In this document: in pieces, positions 42,352-54,337 of the stretch
How the letters are laid out: the number at the start of each line of letters is the position of its first letter
Numbering within the stretch: the first letter of the stretch is position 1
Source: an uncultured Pirellulaceae bacterium
GTDB taxonomy: Bacteria; Planctomycetota; Planctomycetia; Pirellulales; Pirellulaceae
Reading direction: 5' to 3'
NCBI GenBank assembly: GCA_937967505.1
Contig: CALCJM010000127.1
Location: 1-64,000 of the forward strand
DNA: 64,000 nucleotides
Notes under the pieces: model-generated
Databases searched by the model: none
What the model was told of the DNA's origin: nothing
The model's input: the letters and a program-made list of their open reading frames with translations, nothing else
Program-made: the position numbers and the translations under genes

Positions 42352-43773
42352 ATGGGCTATTGGTTACATACCCAATCTCCCTGTCCGACCGCCTTGATGT
42401 CATCCGTAACGCCAACTTCAGCTTCGCTATTTTCTGTGCCGCTTGAGCATCAGTGGCGAATTGATTTTTCAGGTGCGCTGGATGTCGTCACCCAACGTGC
42501 TACCGGACTGGATCGATTCATTGGTGACGACGCCAATCAGCTTCTGCGTTATGTGACGACTGACGATTTTATTTCTCAAATGGTCAATCCCGATCGATCG
42601 ACATCGCCGGTGCTGACACCAATCGTCTTTACCGGTCCGGCCGGTACAGGAAAAACATCTTTGGCGATGTCGCTGATTTCACGGCTGATGGTAGAAATTG
42701 AAAACCGTCACGCTGACCATCCGTTGCCGCTCAACGGAACCACTGACAACAGAGGCGGCAATGTTGCGTCACATACAAAACCGGTCTACCTGACTGGGGC
42801 TGAATTTTATCGCCGGTTCTATACCGCGATCGATACTGACAGCGTGGATGAATTTCGACAGTCAATTCTTCAATCACCTGCGTTGCTACTGGACGACCTG
42901 CAACAACTGGCCGCCAAACCGCCGGCTCAACGAGAGCTGGAAAGCCTGCTGGATCTGGCCAGCTATCACCATCTGCCGGTGTTTGTCATATGCAACCGTT
43001 GCCCGGGAACCGTCGATGGTTTTAGTCAGCGTCTGGTATCGCGTCTGGCGTCGGGTCTAACGATTCCGTTTCATCCACCCGGTGCCGAAGCGCGCGGCCG
43101 CATTGCCCGCGACCTGGCTGAAATTCATCAAATTCAATTAACCGAAGACGCTCTCGAACTACTGAACAACCAATTTGAGGTCACCGTGCCTCGCATGGAA
43201 CATCTGTTTTGCCAGATCAAACTTAAACAACGCATTGCTCACGAAGACGGCCCTCCGAACAACGGCCCTTCGGAAAATCACCTTCGGGAAGGGATTATCC
43301 ATTCTTCCGACCCGGCCGAGCGTGACCAGATTGATGCCACGCTGCTGAAACAGATCCTCGCCCCCAGCGACGAAGATCTGTTCCAAATGATCCGGCTGAT
43401 CCAGAAACGGGTTGCAAAGGAGTTCAAACTGAACCTCAGTGATCTAAAAAGCAACTCACGCAAACAAACGGTTGTGCTGGCCCGTGGAGTAGCAATTTAT
43501 TTAACCCGTAGTTTGCTGGGGACCAGTTTTTTGAAGATTGGAAATGCGTTTGGCAATCGCGATCATTCCACTATTTTGCACTCGTTTCGAAAGATCGAAG
43601 CACAGTATCTGCCGCCGGTCAAAGTTGATTGTCCTGCCGAACCAGGATGTTCAACTCCTTCGGCCAAGATTAAGCCCCCACTGACAGTCGAACAAAGAAA
43701 GAACAACAGCATGATTGATCGGCTGAAACAAGAGTTAACGGATCAATTCGCTACCCAAATCAACATCGCCTGA
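42352..43773 (+). CDS. dnaA: Chromosomal replication initiator DnaA, divergent
   Basis: Origin-binding AAA+ initiator. The AAA+ domain has Walker A FTGPAGTGKT (the usual form is GGxGxGKTH), Walker B ALLLDDLQQL, a sensor-1-like VFVICNRCPG and a box VII-like QRLVSRLASGL. The C-terminal DNA-binding domain is clear, with the DnaA signature GNAFGNRDHSTILHSFRKIE. The usual N-terminal domain I that binds DnaB/DiaA is not recognisable; only about 60-95 residues precede the AAA+ core. Possible starts are TTG 42298, ATG 42352 and ATG 42397; none has a good ribosome-binding site. It is followed by the oriC-like gap and dnaN, which supports the call. Confidence 0.9.
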   Translation: MGYWLHTQSPCPTALMSSVTPTSASLFSVPLEHQWRIDFSGALDVVTQRATGLDRFIGDDANQLLRYVTTDDFISQMVNPDRSTSPVLTPIVFTGPAGTGKTSLAMSLISRLMVEIENRHADHPLPLNGTTDNRGGNVASHTKPVYLTGAEFYRRFYTAIDTDSVDEFRQSILQSPALLLDDLQQLAAKPPAQRELESLLDLASYHHLPVFVICNRCPGTVDGFSQRLVSRLASGLTIPFHPPGAEARGRIARDLAEIHQIQLTEDALELLNNQFEVTVPRMEHLFCQIKLKQRIAHEDGPPNNGPSENHLREGIIHSSDPAERDQIDATLLKQILAPSDEDLFQMIRLIQKRVAKEFKLNLSDLKSNSRKQTVVLARGVAIYLTRSLLGTSFLKIGNAFGNRDHSTILHSFRKIEAQYLPPVKVDCPAEPGCSTPSAKIKPPLTVEQRKNNSMIDRLKQELTDQFATQINIA

Positions 43774-44073
43774 GAGTCTGCCCCCTATTTCCAACCGGGG
43801 ATAACCTGTCAGTTGATTGGCGTAAATGTTTGCCGCTACCATCGTTGCTGACATCGACACAGAATTTCATTTTTTACACATAACTTCACACCAATTTCCA
43901 ACACGACAGACAACCTTTGATTGACACTTTTTCCACACCAGAGTGACGCTTGTAAACTCAGTGGAATGGGGGACTTAAGCCACAAACAGGCAAGTTACCA
44001 ACAGAAATTGGCCGCACATAAATACTAATACTAAATAAAAATTTAATATATCAATTAGAGAGTAGACCCGAGC
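43774..44073. other. Probable chromosome origin (oriC) between dnaA and dnaN
   Basis: A 300-bp gene-free gap. Two matches to the DnaA-box consensus TTWTNCACA are on the plus strand: TTTTACACA at 43872-43880 and TTTTCCACA at 43929-43937. An AT-only stretch (44017-44057, with TAATACTAAATAAAAATTTA) is a candidate unwinding element; its complement reads TTTAGTATTAGTATT, TAG/TAT triplets of the DnaA-trio type. TTGACA at 43921 may be part of a dnaN promoter. The dnaA-gap-dnaN order is a common bacterial origin layout. Confidence 0.72.
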
Positions 44074-45192
44074 GTGAAGATATCCATCCAGAGAGAACCC
44101 TTTTTCAAAGCTTTCCAGATTGCAGCAGCCGTTGCACCTGCCCGAAGCCCGAAGACGATTCTACAAAATGTGAAAATCGACGCGGTCGATAGCCAATGTG
44201 TGTTGACCGCTACGGATATGGAAGTCGGCATTCGCGTGTTGGTTAGTGATGTGACCGTGGAATCGTCCGGCAGTGCGGTCATCCCGGTGACGCGGCTGAG
44301 CATGATTCTGCGTGAGTCGCGTGATGACACGATGACGATAGAGGCGACCTCCGAGAAAACGCTGATTAAGGGCAAGGGGAGCAAGTTTGAACTTCAGGCG
44401 CACAATCCGGACGAATTTCCGGAAGTCGCCGAATTCGTGGCCAAAGACTACTACGAGGTCACCGCCGGTACACTCAGAGAACTGACCAAACGCACATTAT
44501 TCGCAACCGACGCGGAAAGCAGCCGGTATGCGTTGGGTGGCGTCAAGCTGGAGTTTGAGGACAAGGTGCTAACCGCGATCGGTACTGATGGTCGTCGGTT
44601 GGCCAAAATGGAAGGGCCGGTAGAAACGGTAGGTACAGTTGCAGATACCGGAAGTTCGACGATCGTGCCATCGCGATCGATGCAATTGATCGATCGTATT
44701 TTGCCCGAAGACTCGGAGAAAATTCAGATCGCAGCACAGGCCAACGAACTGTTGGTGCGTGGTCCCAGCGGGGTTTTTTACACCCGGTTGGTAGAGGGCC
44801 GGTTCCCCAAGTGGCGAGAAGTAATTCCGGTGCGGGACGATTCCAACAAAATTGAATTGACCGTTGGCCCGATGTACCAGGCGTTGCGTCAGGCTGCAAT
44901 CGTAGCCAGCGATGAAAGTCGGGGGATAGATTTCACCTTCAGTGAGGGGTCGCTGGTTTTAAGTAATACGACAGCCGAGGTGGGAGAGTCGCGTATCGAA
45001 ATGCCCGTGGCTTATGACGGGGACGAACTGACCATCACCCTAGACCATCGTTATGTGGCAGACTATTTGAAGGTGCTGTCACCGGAGAAGAGTTTTACCT
45101 TCGACATCAAGGATCAGGAACAGGCGGTCTACTGTTACACAGAAGACAATTACGGGTACGTGATTATGCCGTTGTCAAAGAATCAACGCTAA
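44074..45192 (+). CDS. dnaN: DNA polymerase III sliding clamp (beta subunit)
   Basis: Ring-shaped processivity clamp, 372 residues, normal length. The start is GTG, giving MKISIQREPFFKAFQIAAAV. Conserved features: LQNVKIDA, ATDMEVGIRV, KFELQAHNPDEFPEVAEF, RYALGGVKLEF, ATDGRRLA-type GTDGRRLAKMEG, FYTRLVEGRFPKWREVIP, and the C-terminal YVIMPLSKNQR in place of the common MPMRL. It lies 300 bp after dnaA and 124 bp before the DUF721 gene. Confidence 0.97.
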   Translation: MKISIQREPFFKAFQIAAAVAPARSPKTILQNVKIDAVDSQCVLTATDMEVGIRVLVSDVTVESSGSAVIPVTRLSMILRESRDDTMTIEATSEKTLIKGKGSKFELQAHNPDEFPEVAEFVAKDYYEVTAGTLRELTKRTLFATDAESSRYALGGVKLEFEDKVLTAIGTDGRRLAKMEGPVETVGTVADTGSSTIVPSRSMQLIDRILPEDSEKIQIAAQANELLVRGPSGVFYTRLVEGRFPKWREVIPVRDDSNKIELTVGPMYQALRQAAIVASDESRGIDFTFSEGSLVLSNTTAEVGESRIEMPVAYDGDELTITLDHRYVADYLKVLSPEKSFTFDIKDQEQAVYCYTEDNYGYVIMPLSKNQR

Positions 45193-45315
45193 TTCCTGCG
45201 TGAAGTTCCTACTTGGACTCAAGCAGCTAGGATCACGGGTGCACTCGAATAATCCACCCCGTTGATCAATCAAACGAAGTTCAATCAAGGTCACGGCTTT
45301 CAAAGAAGCGTTCAG

Positions 45316-48167
<2,852 letters not shown>

Positions 48168-48439
48168 TCCCGTAGTGGACGGGGAATTAATTGCAGAGTT
48201 TGGTGTGGGAGATTCGTTCGCAAATTGGTCAAAATTGTGCTGTCGCTGACGGCCAAGCACCAAATGCTCCATTTTACGTGAATTTGACGCTTAAATGGAG
48301 TACTTCGATTCGGGTATTCAGTAATACAAAGTAGGTTTTTTTCAGAGTTTTGCTTGGTTGCTCTGACTATGATGTATCTTTTCTACGCTACTCAACTTGT
48401 TGCACTCACTTTTTAACACATCGATATTGGAGACTCTGA

Positions 48440-49471
48440 ATGTCGAACAACCGGTTTACCAAACTTTTTCTTTTGGCACTGAGCGTAGTTTTTCTATCAG
48501 TAGCATCGCCAACGCGTTCAATTCAAGCAGAAGTGATTGACTTGGATTTAAGTGGGATAATCGTCGATCCGGAGGGAGTGAATGGTCTCACTCCCGCCAA
48601 TGCCGAGCGTTACGTTGCAGCGGTTAGAAGAGGACAGGCGTTTTGGAATGCGCGTGTTTTAGGCTATAGCAACACCCTACCGACAGATGTCCAAGCCCAG
48701 TTACCGGGTAACCTCGTGATCTTGATATCCAACGAGAATATTGGGCAGGGAGTTCTGGGATTTGCCGGGGTGGATGCAACCACCATTATCGACATCGTAC
48801 GGGGAACGGCCTTTGACACCCGACTGGTCGCTGTAGGAACGACTGCTATTTTTACGTTGGACAATAATTTTGTCGCTACCAGCACCGATGACGAGATTAC
48901 CGACGTGGCGATTCATGAATTCGGCCACGCACTTGGAATAGGAACCCTATGGAACGCCAATGGACTGCTGGCGCAAATTGGTAATTCGGGGGTGCTACAG
49001 TATGTAGGAGCTGAAGCTCGCCGTGCTTTCGCAATCGAAGCTGGTGTCTCTGGTCTGGCTCGAACCGGTTTTGTTCCGATTGAACAACAGGGGGGCCCCG
49101 GCACGGCTCTTGCACATTGGGAAGATGACAGCCCAATTTTTAATACTGTTGCCCAGAACAACCGAATCGAATTGATGACGGGTTTCTTTATTCCAAACAC
49201 TGAGCGTTTCATTTCGCGCACGACACTTGCTTCTTTGGTGGATCTTCATTACGTAGTCAGAGGGTTTAATGAAGATGAGCTAATTGAGTTTCCTCGCACA
49301 TTAGCGAGGCGGGCAGGCATCATCCCCGGTGCTTCAGCTCCAGTGAGCCCAGCTTTCAGGCGTGGCGGACAAGGATTCAGTAGCGACCTCTTCGGTGCCA
49401 ACCAAGCAACATCCAGTCCGGCAACACAGCCACGTGGAACAGTAAACGTTTATAAAAAGCGTAGAAAATAA
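48440..49471 (+). CDS. Secreted leishmanolysin-like (M8) zinc metalloprotease
   Basis: 343 residues with a cleavable signal peptide (LFLLALSVVFLSVASPTRSIQA). The zinc site is HEFGHALGIGTLW at residues 159-171; the third ligand is probably the His in TALAHWEDD (about 227), followed by the family block NNRIELMTGFF and ISRTTLASLVDLHYVV. This is the pattern of bacterial leishmanolysin-like peptidases. A basic, disordered tail (GFSSDLFGANQATSS, ending VYKKRRK) follows. TTGGAG precedes the ATG. It probably acts outside the cytoplasmic membrane; the substrate is unknown. Confidence 0.87.
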   Translation: MSNNRFTKLFLLALSVVFLSVASPTRSIQAEVIDLDLSGIIVDPEGVNGLTPANAERYVAAVRRGQAFWNARVLGYSNTLPTDVQAQLPGNLVILISNENIGQGVLGFAGVDATTIIDIVRGTAFDTRLVAVGTTAIFTLDNNFVATSTDDEITDVAIHEFGHALGIGTLWNANGLLAQIGNSGVLQYVGAEARRAFAIEAGVSGLARTGFVPIEQQGGPGTALAHWEDDSPIFNTVAQNNRIELMTGFFIPNTERFISRTTLASLVDLHYVVRGFNEDELIEFPRTLARRAGIIPGASAPVSPAFRRGGQGFSSDLFGANQATSSPATQPRGTVNVYKKRRK

Positions 49472-49523
49472 GATCCAGCAGGCAATAAGTGCAAAGCGTG
49501 GAAAAAATTAGCGAGAATTCAGG

Positions 49524-50972
49524 ATGAATCAGGAAGTTGCCGCTCTTCACCCAACTGAAATCTGGACCTGTTTTGAGGAATTGAACGCAGTGCCGCGTCC
49601 TTCGAAGAAGGAAGAACGTGTCATCGCGTTTATGAAAAAGTTCGGTGAAGATCTTGGTCTGGAAACGATCATTGATCCAGTCGGTAACGTCATCATTCGA
49701 AAACCCGCCACCAGCGGTAAAGAAGACGTGATTCCGGTGGTTCTCCAAGGCCATCTGGATATGGTCCACCAGAAGAATTCAGCGACCGAATTTGATTTCG
49801 AAAACCAGGGAATTGAATCCTGGATTGATGGTGACTGGGTCAAGGCGAAAGGGACAACTCTGGGAGCGGATAACGGTATCGGTTCCGCTTCGATCATGGC
49901 GGTGCTGAAGTCTGATTCCATCGCTCACGGTCCAATCGAAGGCCTGTTTACCATCGATGAAGAAACCGGCATGACTGGTGCGATGCATCTTCAGGATGGT
50001 TTGCTACAGGGTAAGATTCTCCTGAACACCGACACCGAAGATGAAGGAGAGTTGTGCATCGGGTGTGCTGGAGGCGTCGATTCCACTGCTCATTGGAAGT
50101 ACGCTCAAGAAGACAACAACCATCCGGCGTTTCAGTTATCATTGACCGGGCTGCGTGGTGGGCATTCCGGATGCGACATTCATTTGGGGCGTGGAAATGC
50201 CAATAAATTGATGAACCGCTTGCTGTTTCATCTAAACCAATCCGTCCCGATTCGCATCGCATCGATCAATGGGGGGAGCTTGAGAAATGCTATCCCGCGT
50301 GAATCATTTGCCACGATTACCTTTGACGGAGGATCGGAATCTGATGTCCGCGAAGCGTTGACCAAGATCGGTCAGGAAATTCAGACCGAACGTCGAACCA
50401 GCGAGCCCGGGTTAAAGATTCAACTGGAGGCGACGGATCACGTGTCGCAGGTGATGGCCGAAGATGACCAGGTGACGCTGTTGAATCTGGTTTACGCGTC
50501 TCCCAATGGTGTCCATCGAATAAGTGAAGACATCGAAGGACTGGTGGAGACATCGACCAATCTATCCAGAATAGAAATGAGCGAAGGCGATGCATCTTTC
50601 CAGTTTCTCACTCGCTCAAGCCTCGAATCGGCCAGAGAAGAACTGGCATTAACGATCCAGAGTATTTTCGAACTGGCCGGTGCCACGGTGGAACATACGG
50701 GGCGTTACCCGGGCTGGAAGCCGAATGCGGAATCCAAAATTCTGGACAAGATGAAAGCCGTTTATCAGGAACTGTTCGGGAAAACACCGTCCGTCAACGC
50801 GGTTCATGCCGGGCTGGAGTGCGGTATTATCGGCAGTCACTATCCCGGGATGGATATGATTTCATTCGGACCCACCATCAAGAATCCACACTCGCCAGAC
50901 GAACAATGTCACATTGAATCCGTCGGCCTGTATTGGAAATACTTGGTCGCAGCGCTCGAAGCTATCGAGTAG
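49524..50972 (+). CDS. pepD: Aminoacyl-histidine dipeptidase (peptidase D, M20 family)
   Basis: 482-residue cytosolic di-zinc dipeptidase that splits Xaa-His and related dipeptides. Metal and catalytic motifs: VVLQGHLDMVHQK (His), GTTLGADNGIGSA (Asp), FTIDEETGMTGA (catalytic Glu and metal Glu), LNTDTEDEGELCIGCAGG, the lid motif LTGLRGGHSGCDIHLGRGNA, and the C-terminal AVHAGLECGI. The start is ATG 49524. It follows the protease gene by 52 bp and might be co-transcribed with it, linking extracellular proteolysis to dipeptide use, although that is only an inference from position. Confidence 0.95.
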   Translation: MNQEVAALHPTEIWTCFEELNAVPRPSKKEERVIAFMKKFGEDLGLETIIDPVGNVIIRKPATSGKEDVIPVVLQGHLDMVHQKNSATEFDFENQGIESWIDGDWVKAKGTTLGADNGIGSASIMAVLKSDSIAHGPIEGLFTIDEETGMTGAMHLQDGLLQGKILLNTDTEDEGELCIGCAGGVDSTAHWKYAQEDNNHPAFQLSLTGLRGGHSGCDIHLGRGNANKLMNRLLFHLNQSVPIRIASINGGSLRNAIPRESFATITFDGGSESDVREALTKIGQEIQTERRTSEPGLKIQLEATDHVSQVMAEDDQVTLLNLVYASPNGVHRISEDIEGLVETSTNLSRIEMSEGDASFQFLTRSSLESAREELALTIQSIFELAGATVEHTGRYPGWKPNAESKILDKMKAVYQELFGKTPSVNAVHAGLECGIIGSHYPGMDMISFGPTIKNPHSPDEQCHIESVGLYWKYLVAALEAIE

Positions 50973-51019
50973 TTTTGCACAGTAGTCCGGCAGGATTTTG
51001 TTCAGATTCTAACAGTGGG

Positions 51020-51469
51020 CTATGCTGTTTCACGAGCAGGAATCTGATCAGCGATGCGATTGGTGTGAAGCGCCTCTTCAGCGGTTTGGGGACGCTGTTG
51101 TTGAATCTCGGACAGTAGTTTTTGCAGTGTTTCGACTTCGCTACCGCTTAAACGTGCGGACTGCACCATCCATTTCAACATCGGAATCGGTCGTCCTTGA
51201 AACACGGTGTGCAGCAACTGGTCGCTGACGCGATCCATGCACTCTGCTTCGGTGTATTTTGACCGGTAAAGGTAACGGTTTCCCTTGCGTTGGAAGTCCA
51301 GAATACCTTTTTGCACCAATCGGTGCAGCAATGTTTTGATCGTACCAGCGGACCATTGAGTGGATGTCGCCAGCAGAGAAATAATCTCACTGGAAGTTAC
51401 CGGTTCCGATAGCCAAACCTCATGCATAACACGCCATTCAGCGTCCGAAATGGAAGGTGAATCATTCAT
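51020..51469 (-). CDS. BlaI/MecI/CopY-family transcriptional repressor
   Basis: 149 residues. The N-terminal winged helix (SISDAEWRVMHEVWLSEPVT, then STQWSAGTIKTLLHRLVQKG) and the wing LDFQRKGNRYLYRSKYTE are typical BlaI features; the C-terminal helices dimerise. Start ATG 51469; the open frame extends further but without a ribosome-binding site. The usual partner, a BlaR1/MecR1-type M56 membrane protease sensor, is not next to it. It is convergent with pepD (47-bp gap). The target is unknown. Confidence 0.9.
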   Translation of the reverse strand: MNDSPSISDAEWRVMHEVWLSEPVTSSEIISLLATSTQWSAGTIKTLLHRLVQKGILDFQRKGNRYLYRSKYTEAECMDRVSDQLLHTVFQGRPIPMLKWMVQSARLSGSEVETLQKLLSEIQQQRPQTAEEALHTNRIADQIPARETA

Positions 51470-51683
51470 GGCTGTAACGAAAAAGAGATTGAGAAACAAA
51501 TCACAGACAGAACACTTACAGAAAAATAATGCCAATGTCAAAGTCAGTTTCGCTGGAAAGCGATCCGGGCAAGCTTTCCTTTTGATGCCCGAGGCGTAGT
51601 ATTGGTCGGGTTCGGTCGTTTGAGAAATGGGAAAAAAAGCAACCGGTATTCAGCCGTCAAATAAATCTTTTGGGGAGTTAAAC

Positions 51684-52007
51684 ATGAAACCATCAATGCT
51701 ATCAAATTGGAGAAAATTCAGCGTAGCAACCGTCATGCTGTTAGTCGTGGCAGCGTTTGTAACCGTGAATTCTTCGCAATCACACGCAGCGGATTATTTT
51801 TGGCGGTCAAATCCGGGAAGATATTCCTCGTATCACGTGCCGTCATATCGTGTCAATTCAGCCCGGCACGCCAACGCTCGTTCAGTCAGACCCGTGACCG
51901 GCTATGGTTCCAATCTGCATCGTAATTTTACTATTCGACAGCAACAGCAAAGGTCGCGATCCGGTGGTTCATTGATCTATCGCGGCAATGTGCTGTGGCG
52001 TCGATAA
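51684..52007 (+). CDS. Small secreted basic protein, function unknown
   Basis: 107 residues. ATG 51684 follows GGGGAG at about 8 bases. A signal peptide (FSVATVMLLVVAAFVTVNSS) probably ends at SHAA before DYFW. The mature part is rich in Arg, Ser, Tyr, Asn and Gln (RYSSYHVPSYRVNSARHAN, then QQQQRSRSGG) with no Cys, and looks disordered and cationic. Planctomycetes encode many such proteins near cell-wall genes. It is monocistronic, facing the DUF11 gene's terminator. Confidence 0.7.
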   Translation: MKPSMLSNWRKFSVATVMLLVVAAFVTVNSSQSHAADYFWRSNPGRYSSYHVPSYRVNSARHANARSVRPVTGYGSNLHRNFTIRQQQQRSRSGGSLIYRGNVLWRR

Positions 52008-52182
52008 AACGCGAAAGTAGAGCGCGATTTAGTGGCCAGCCTTATCGAATCTAGGAGCGCGCACTCACACAATAAAAATCCGCTTCTATTCGAAAGTGCT
52101 CTTCTTGGTGGGAAGGATCTGCTAATCACCTGGTCACTGACAGCGGCGGAGCGATGGCCTCTGGATCCGCAGAGGCACCACG

Positions 52183-52214
52183 AAAAAAGGCCGCACGAAC
52201 TGTGCGGCCTTTCT
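52183..52214 (-). terminator. Intrinsic terminator of the DUF11-repeat gene
   Basis: AAAGGCCGCAC and GTGCGGCCTTT form a perfect 11-bp stem with a five-base loop. Read on the minus strand it is followed by a run of T (plus-strand A6 at 52183-52188). It lies 28 bases after the stop codon of the gene at 52242. Confidence 0.9.
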
Positions 52215-52241
52215 AAGTCTACAGATGTCTCAAGGGTGCTG

Positions 52242-54083
52242 TTATCTGGGGAAGACAGGTGTCAGGTTTTCGCTGACACGCGACTCGTTGGTTTCGTAAA
52301 CGTAAACGCTTTCTTCCACAATCACCCGGCGAGCGGAACCACCGGCCGTCAACGCACTTCGTACGACGTGCTCGCCTTTGGCAACACCCACCGCATTAAA
52401 GGAGAACGACAGTTTCTTTCCCGGTTTTACCTGGTGGCTGACAAAGGTGATCGAGTTGCTGGCTTCATCGACGACGACTCCGACGTTGTCTTTGGCCACG
52501 GCCATCAATGACGAGGGCAGTTCAACGGTCACTTCAACATCGTCCGCCGACTGGCTTCCCTTGTTGGTGACATGGACATCAAAGGTCGCCTTCGAACCAA
52601 TTTGTACCGGACCGCTATTGTTAGCCATGTCGATACTCAGATCAGCCCGGGCGTTGATCTCCGTTTTTAAAGTAAATTCAGACTGTCGGGTTTCGTTGCT
52701 GCCAACCACAATTCGGCAAACCTGCTCGCCCGGTACACTGGAAACAGCTTTCAATTGGATGGTTTCTTGTGACAGTGCCTGGATGCTGTCGAACTTCCAT
52801 GTCAACGTTTGCGAAACTTCGTCCATTTTTGCTTGGCGATTGATGGTCGTTACTTTCATGCCGCGTGGAATGGCCAGGGAGACAGAAACGCCAGAAACAT
52901 CAACCTCCCCGGAGTTATCGACCTTGATCGAGTAAATACCATCGCGATCAACAAAATTCATGTTGGGACCAACGGCTAAAACTTTGAGTTCAGGTTGAGA
53001 AATCTTCAGCATGCAATCGGCAGTATTGGCAGCGACCCGTTCGCCTTCGGCAGTGAAATCAAGCTTTACCTGTCCGGGTAATTTGGCCAGTGAATCAATG
53101 GTGACAATCAGATTTTCACCGGGCTTGAGATCTTTTGGGGCGCTCATGCCTTGTTGTTTCAGGAAACGCAATTCGTCCGGGAAATTACCCTGAAGACGAA
53201 CTTGGCGGGCCAGACCGTCACCCACATTTTCAATCGAAACCGTATGGGTGGTCTCGTCACCGATGTTTACCTGTTTTGGTCCGTCAACTTTCAGAACCAG
53301 TTTAGGTTGGCGGACGGCAACTACCGTCGAATGAGAGTCGATAATTTCCATGCGTGTGCGAAAATCAAGTGGAAGTTTTTCACCAGGAATGACGCGCACG
53401 GTAATTTCACGTTCCTGATTGGATTCCAGATCAGACAACATGTAGGTCAATCGACCGTTCTCTTCGGACGTAGGGGTTGGTTTGGCCGATACGAATTTGG
53501 CGTGAACAGGTAACTGAATGTCGAATTCGACTTCCTGAACCTGTCGGGAACCGGCGTTTCTCAGGCGGAAGGTAACGTCGGTTTCTTCATCTAGGTTGAC
53601 TTCCCGGGAGGAACTGATTTCGACAGTCATAATGGGTGTCGAGGCCACCCGGTTGCGAGCATTCACGTAGGCATCACTGTTTGAAGTGACATCCTCTTCG
53701 GTATCCACACGTTTGATTGCTGGCGGATTTCCACCAGATGGATTTCTGGCAAATTCACTATCGTCAGCGATCGCTGGTCCCGTTGATTTGTCGTTGGAAG
53801 TCCGTTCACCATCGGCATCGATGATCTCGTAATCGACGTTCGTCGGAGCAACCGTTTCTGTCTGTACCGGAAGCAGAGTATGGGCGGGCGTACCCGTGGG
53901 GACCGGTGGTTGTGAGAGGTCAGCCCCCATCGATGTACTGGCGGACTGTTGAGATTGAATTTCGGGTGAATTTTGTCCCATCGGAACAAATTCACCCTGG
54001 GCAAAAATCGAAGCAGAGGCAAAGCAAGTCACCAGCGCTGTTGCGATGGCGGTTGCATGCGATCGACGGAGGTAGGGGGGCAT
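52242..54083 (-). CDS. Secreted DUF11-repeat protein (CARDB/conserved-repeat type)
   Basis: 613 residues. The N-terminal hydrophobic segment (HATAIATALVTCFASASIFAQ) is a signal peptide. A disordered Pro/Thr/Asn-rich stretch follows to about residue 145. Then come four Ig-like DUF11/conserved-repeat modules, each with LR/VxNxG..xAxxVxxxxxLP features (FRLRNAGSRQVQEVEFDIQL, SIENVGDGLARQVRLQGNFP, KVDNSGEVDVSGVSVSLAIP, HVTNKGSQSADDVEVTVELP). In planctomycetes such proteins are found in or on the proteinaceous cell envelope. GGAG stands 8 bases before ATG 54083, preferred over ATG 54110. Confidence 0.9.
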   Translation of the reverse strand: MPPYLRRSHATAIATALVTCFASASIFAQGEFVPMGQNSPEIQSQQSASTSMGADLSQPPVPTGTPAHTLLPVQTETVAPTNVDYEIIDADGERTSNDKSTGPAIADDSEFARNPSGGNPPAIKRVDTEEDVTSNSDAYVNARNRVASTPIMTVEISSSREVNLDEETDVTFRLRNAGSRQVQEVEFDIQLPVHAKFVSAKPTPTSEENGRLTYMLSDLESNQEREITVRVIPGEKLPLDFRTRMEIIDSHSTVVAVRQPKLVLKVDGPKQVNIGDETTHTVSIENVGDGLARQVRLQGNFPDELRFLKQQGMSAPKDLKPGENLIVTIDSLAKLPGQVKLDFTAEGERVAANTADCMLKISQPELKVLAVGPNMNFVDRDGIYSIKVDNSGEVDVSGVSVSLAIPRGMKVTTINRQAKMDEVSQTLTWKFDSIQALSQETIQLKAVSSVPGEQVCRIVVGSNETRQSEFTLKTEINARADLSIDMANNSGPVQIGSKATFDVHVTNKGSQSADDVEVTVELPSSLMAVAKDNVGVVVDEASNSITFVSHQVKPGKKLSFSFNAVGVAKGEHVVRSALTAGGSARRVIVEESVYVYETNESRVSENLTPVFPR

Positions 54084-54337
54084 CGGAGTTCTCCAACCAA
54101 TGAATGACATATCTTGTAGACATCTCTCTTATCGGCCGGATAATTGGTAAAATCAAAAGACTTTGACATTATTAGTTCAGTTTCACCAGAAAAAACTTCC
54201 CAACGCCGCCATGTTAACAGTCGGTTGCCAAGCCGGGATGCTGCTAGCATGTTTGGTGTTTACTGGTGGCCCATAGTGCGCGAGAAGTTTCAATCGCCGC
54301 AATGGTTTAGTATCCACGATTTTTCAATTAACCCGTG

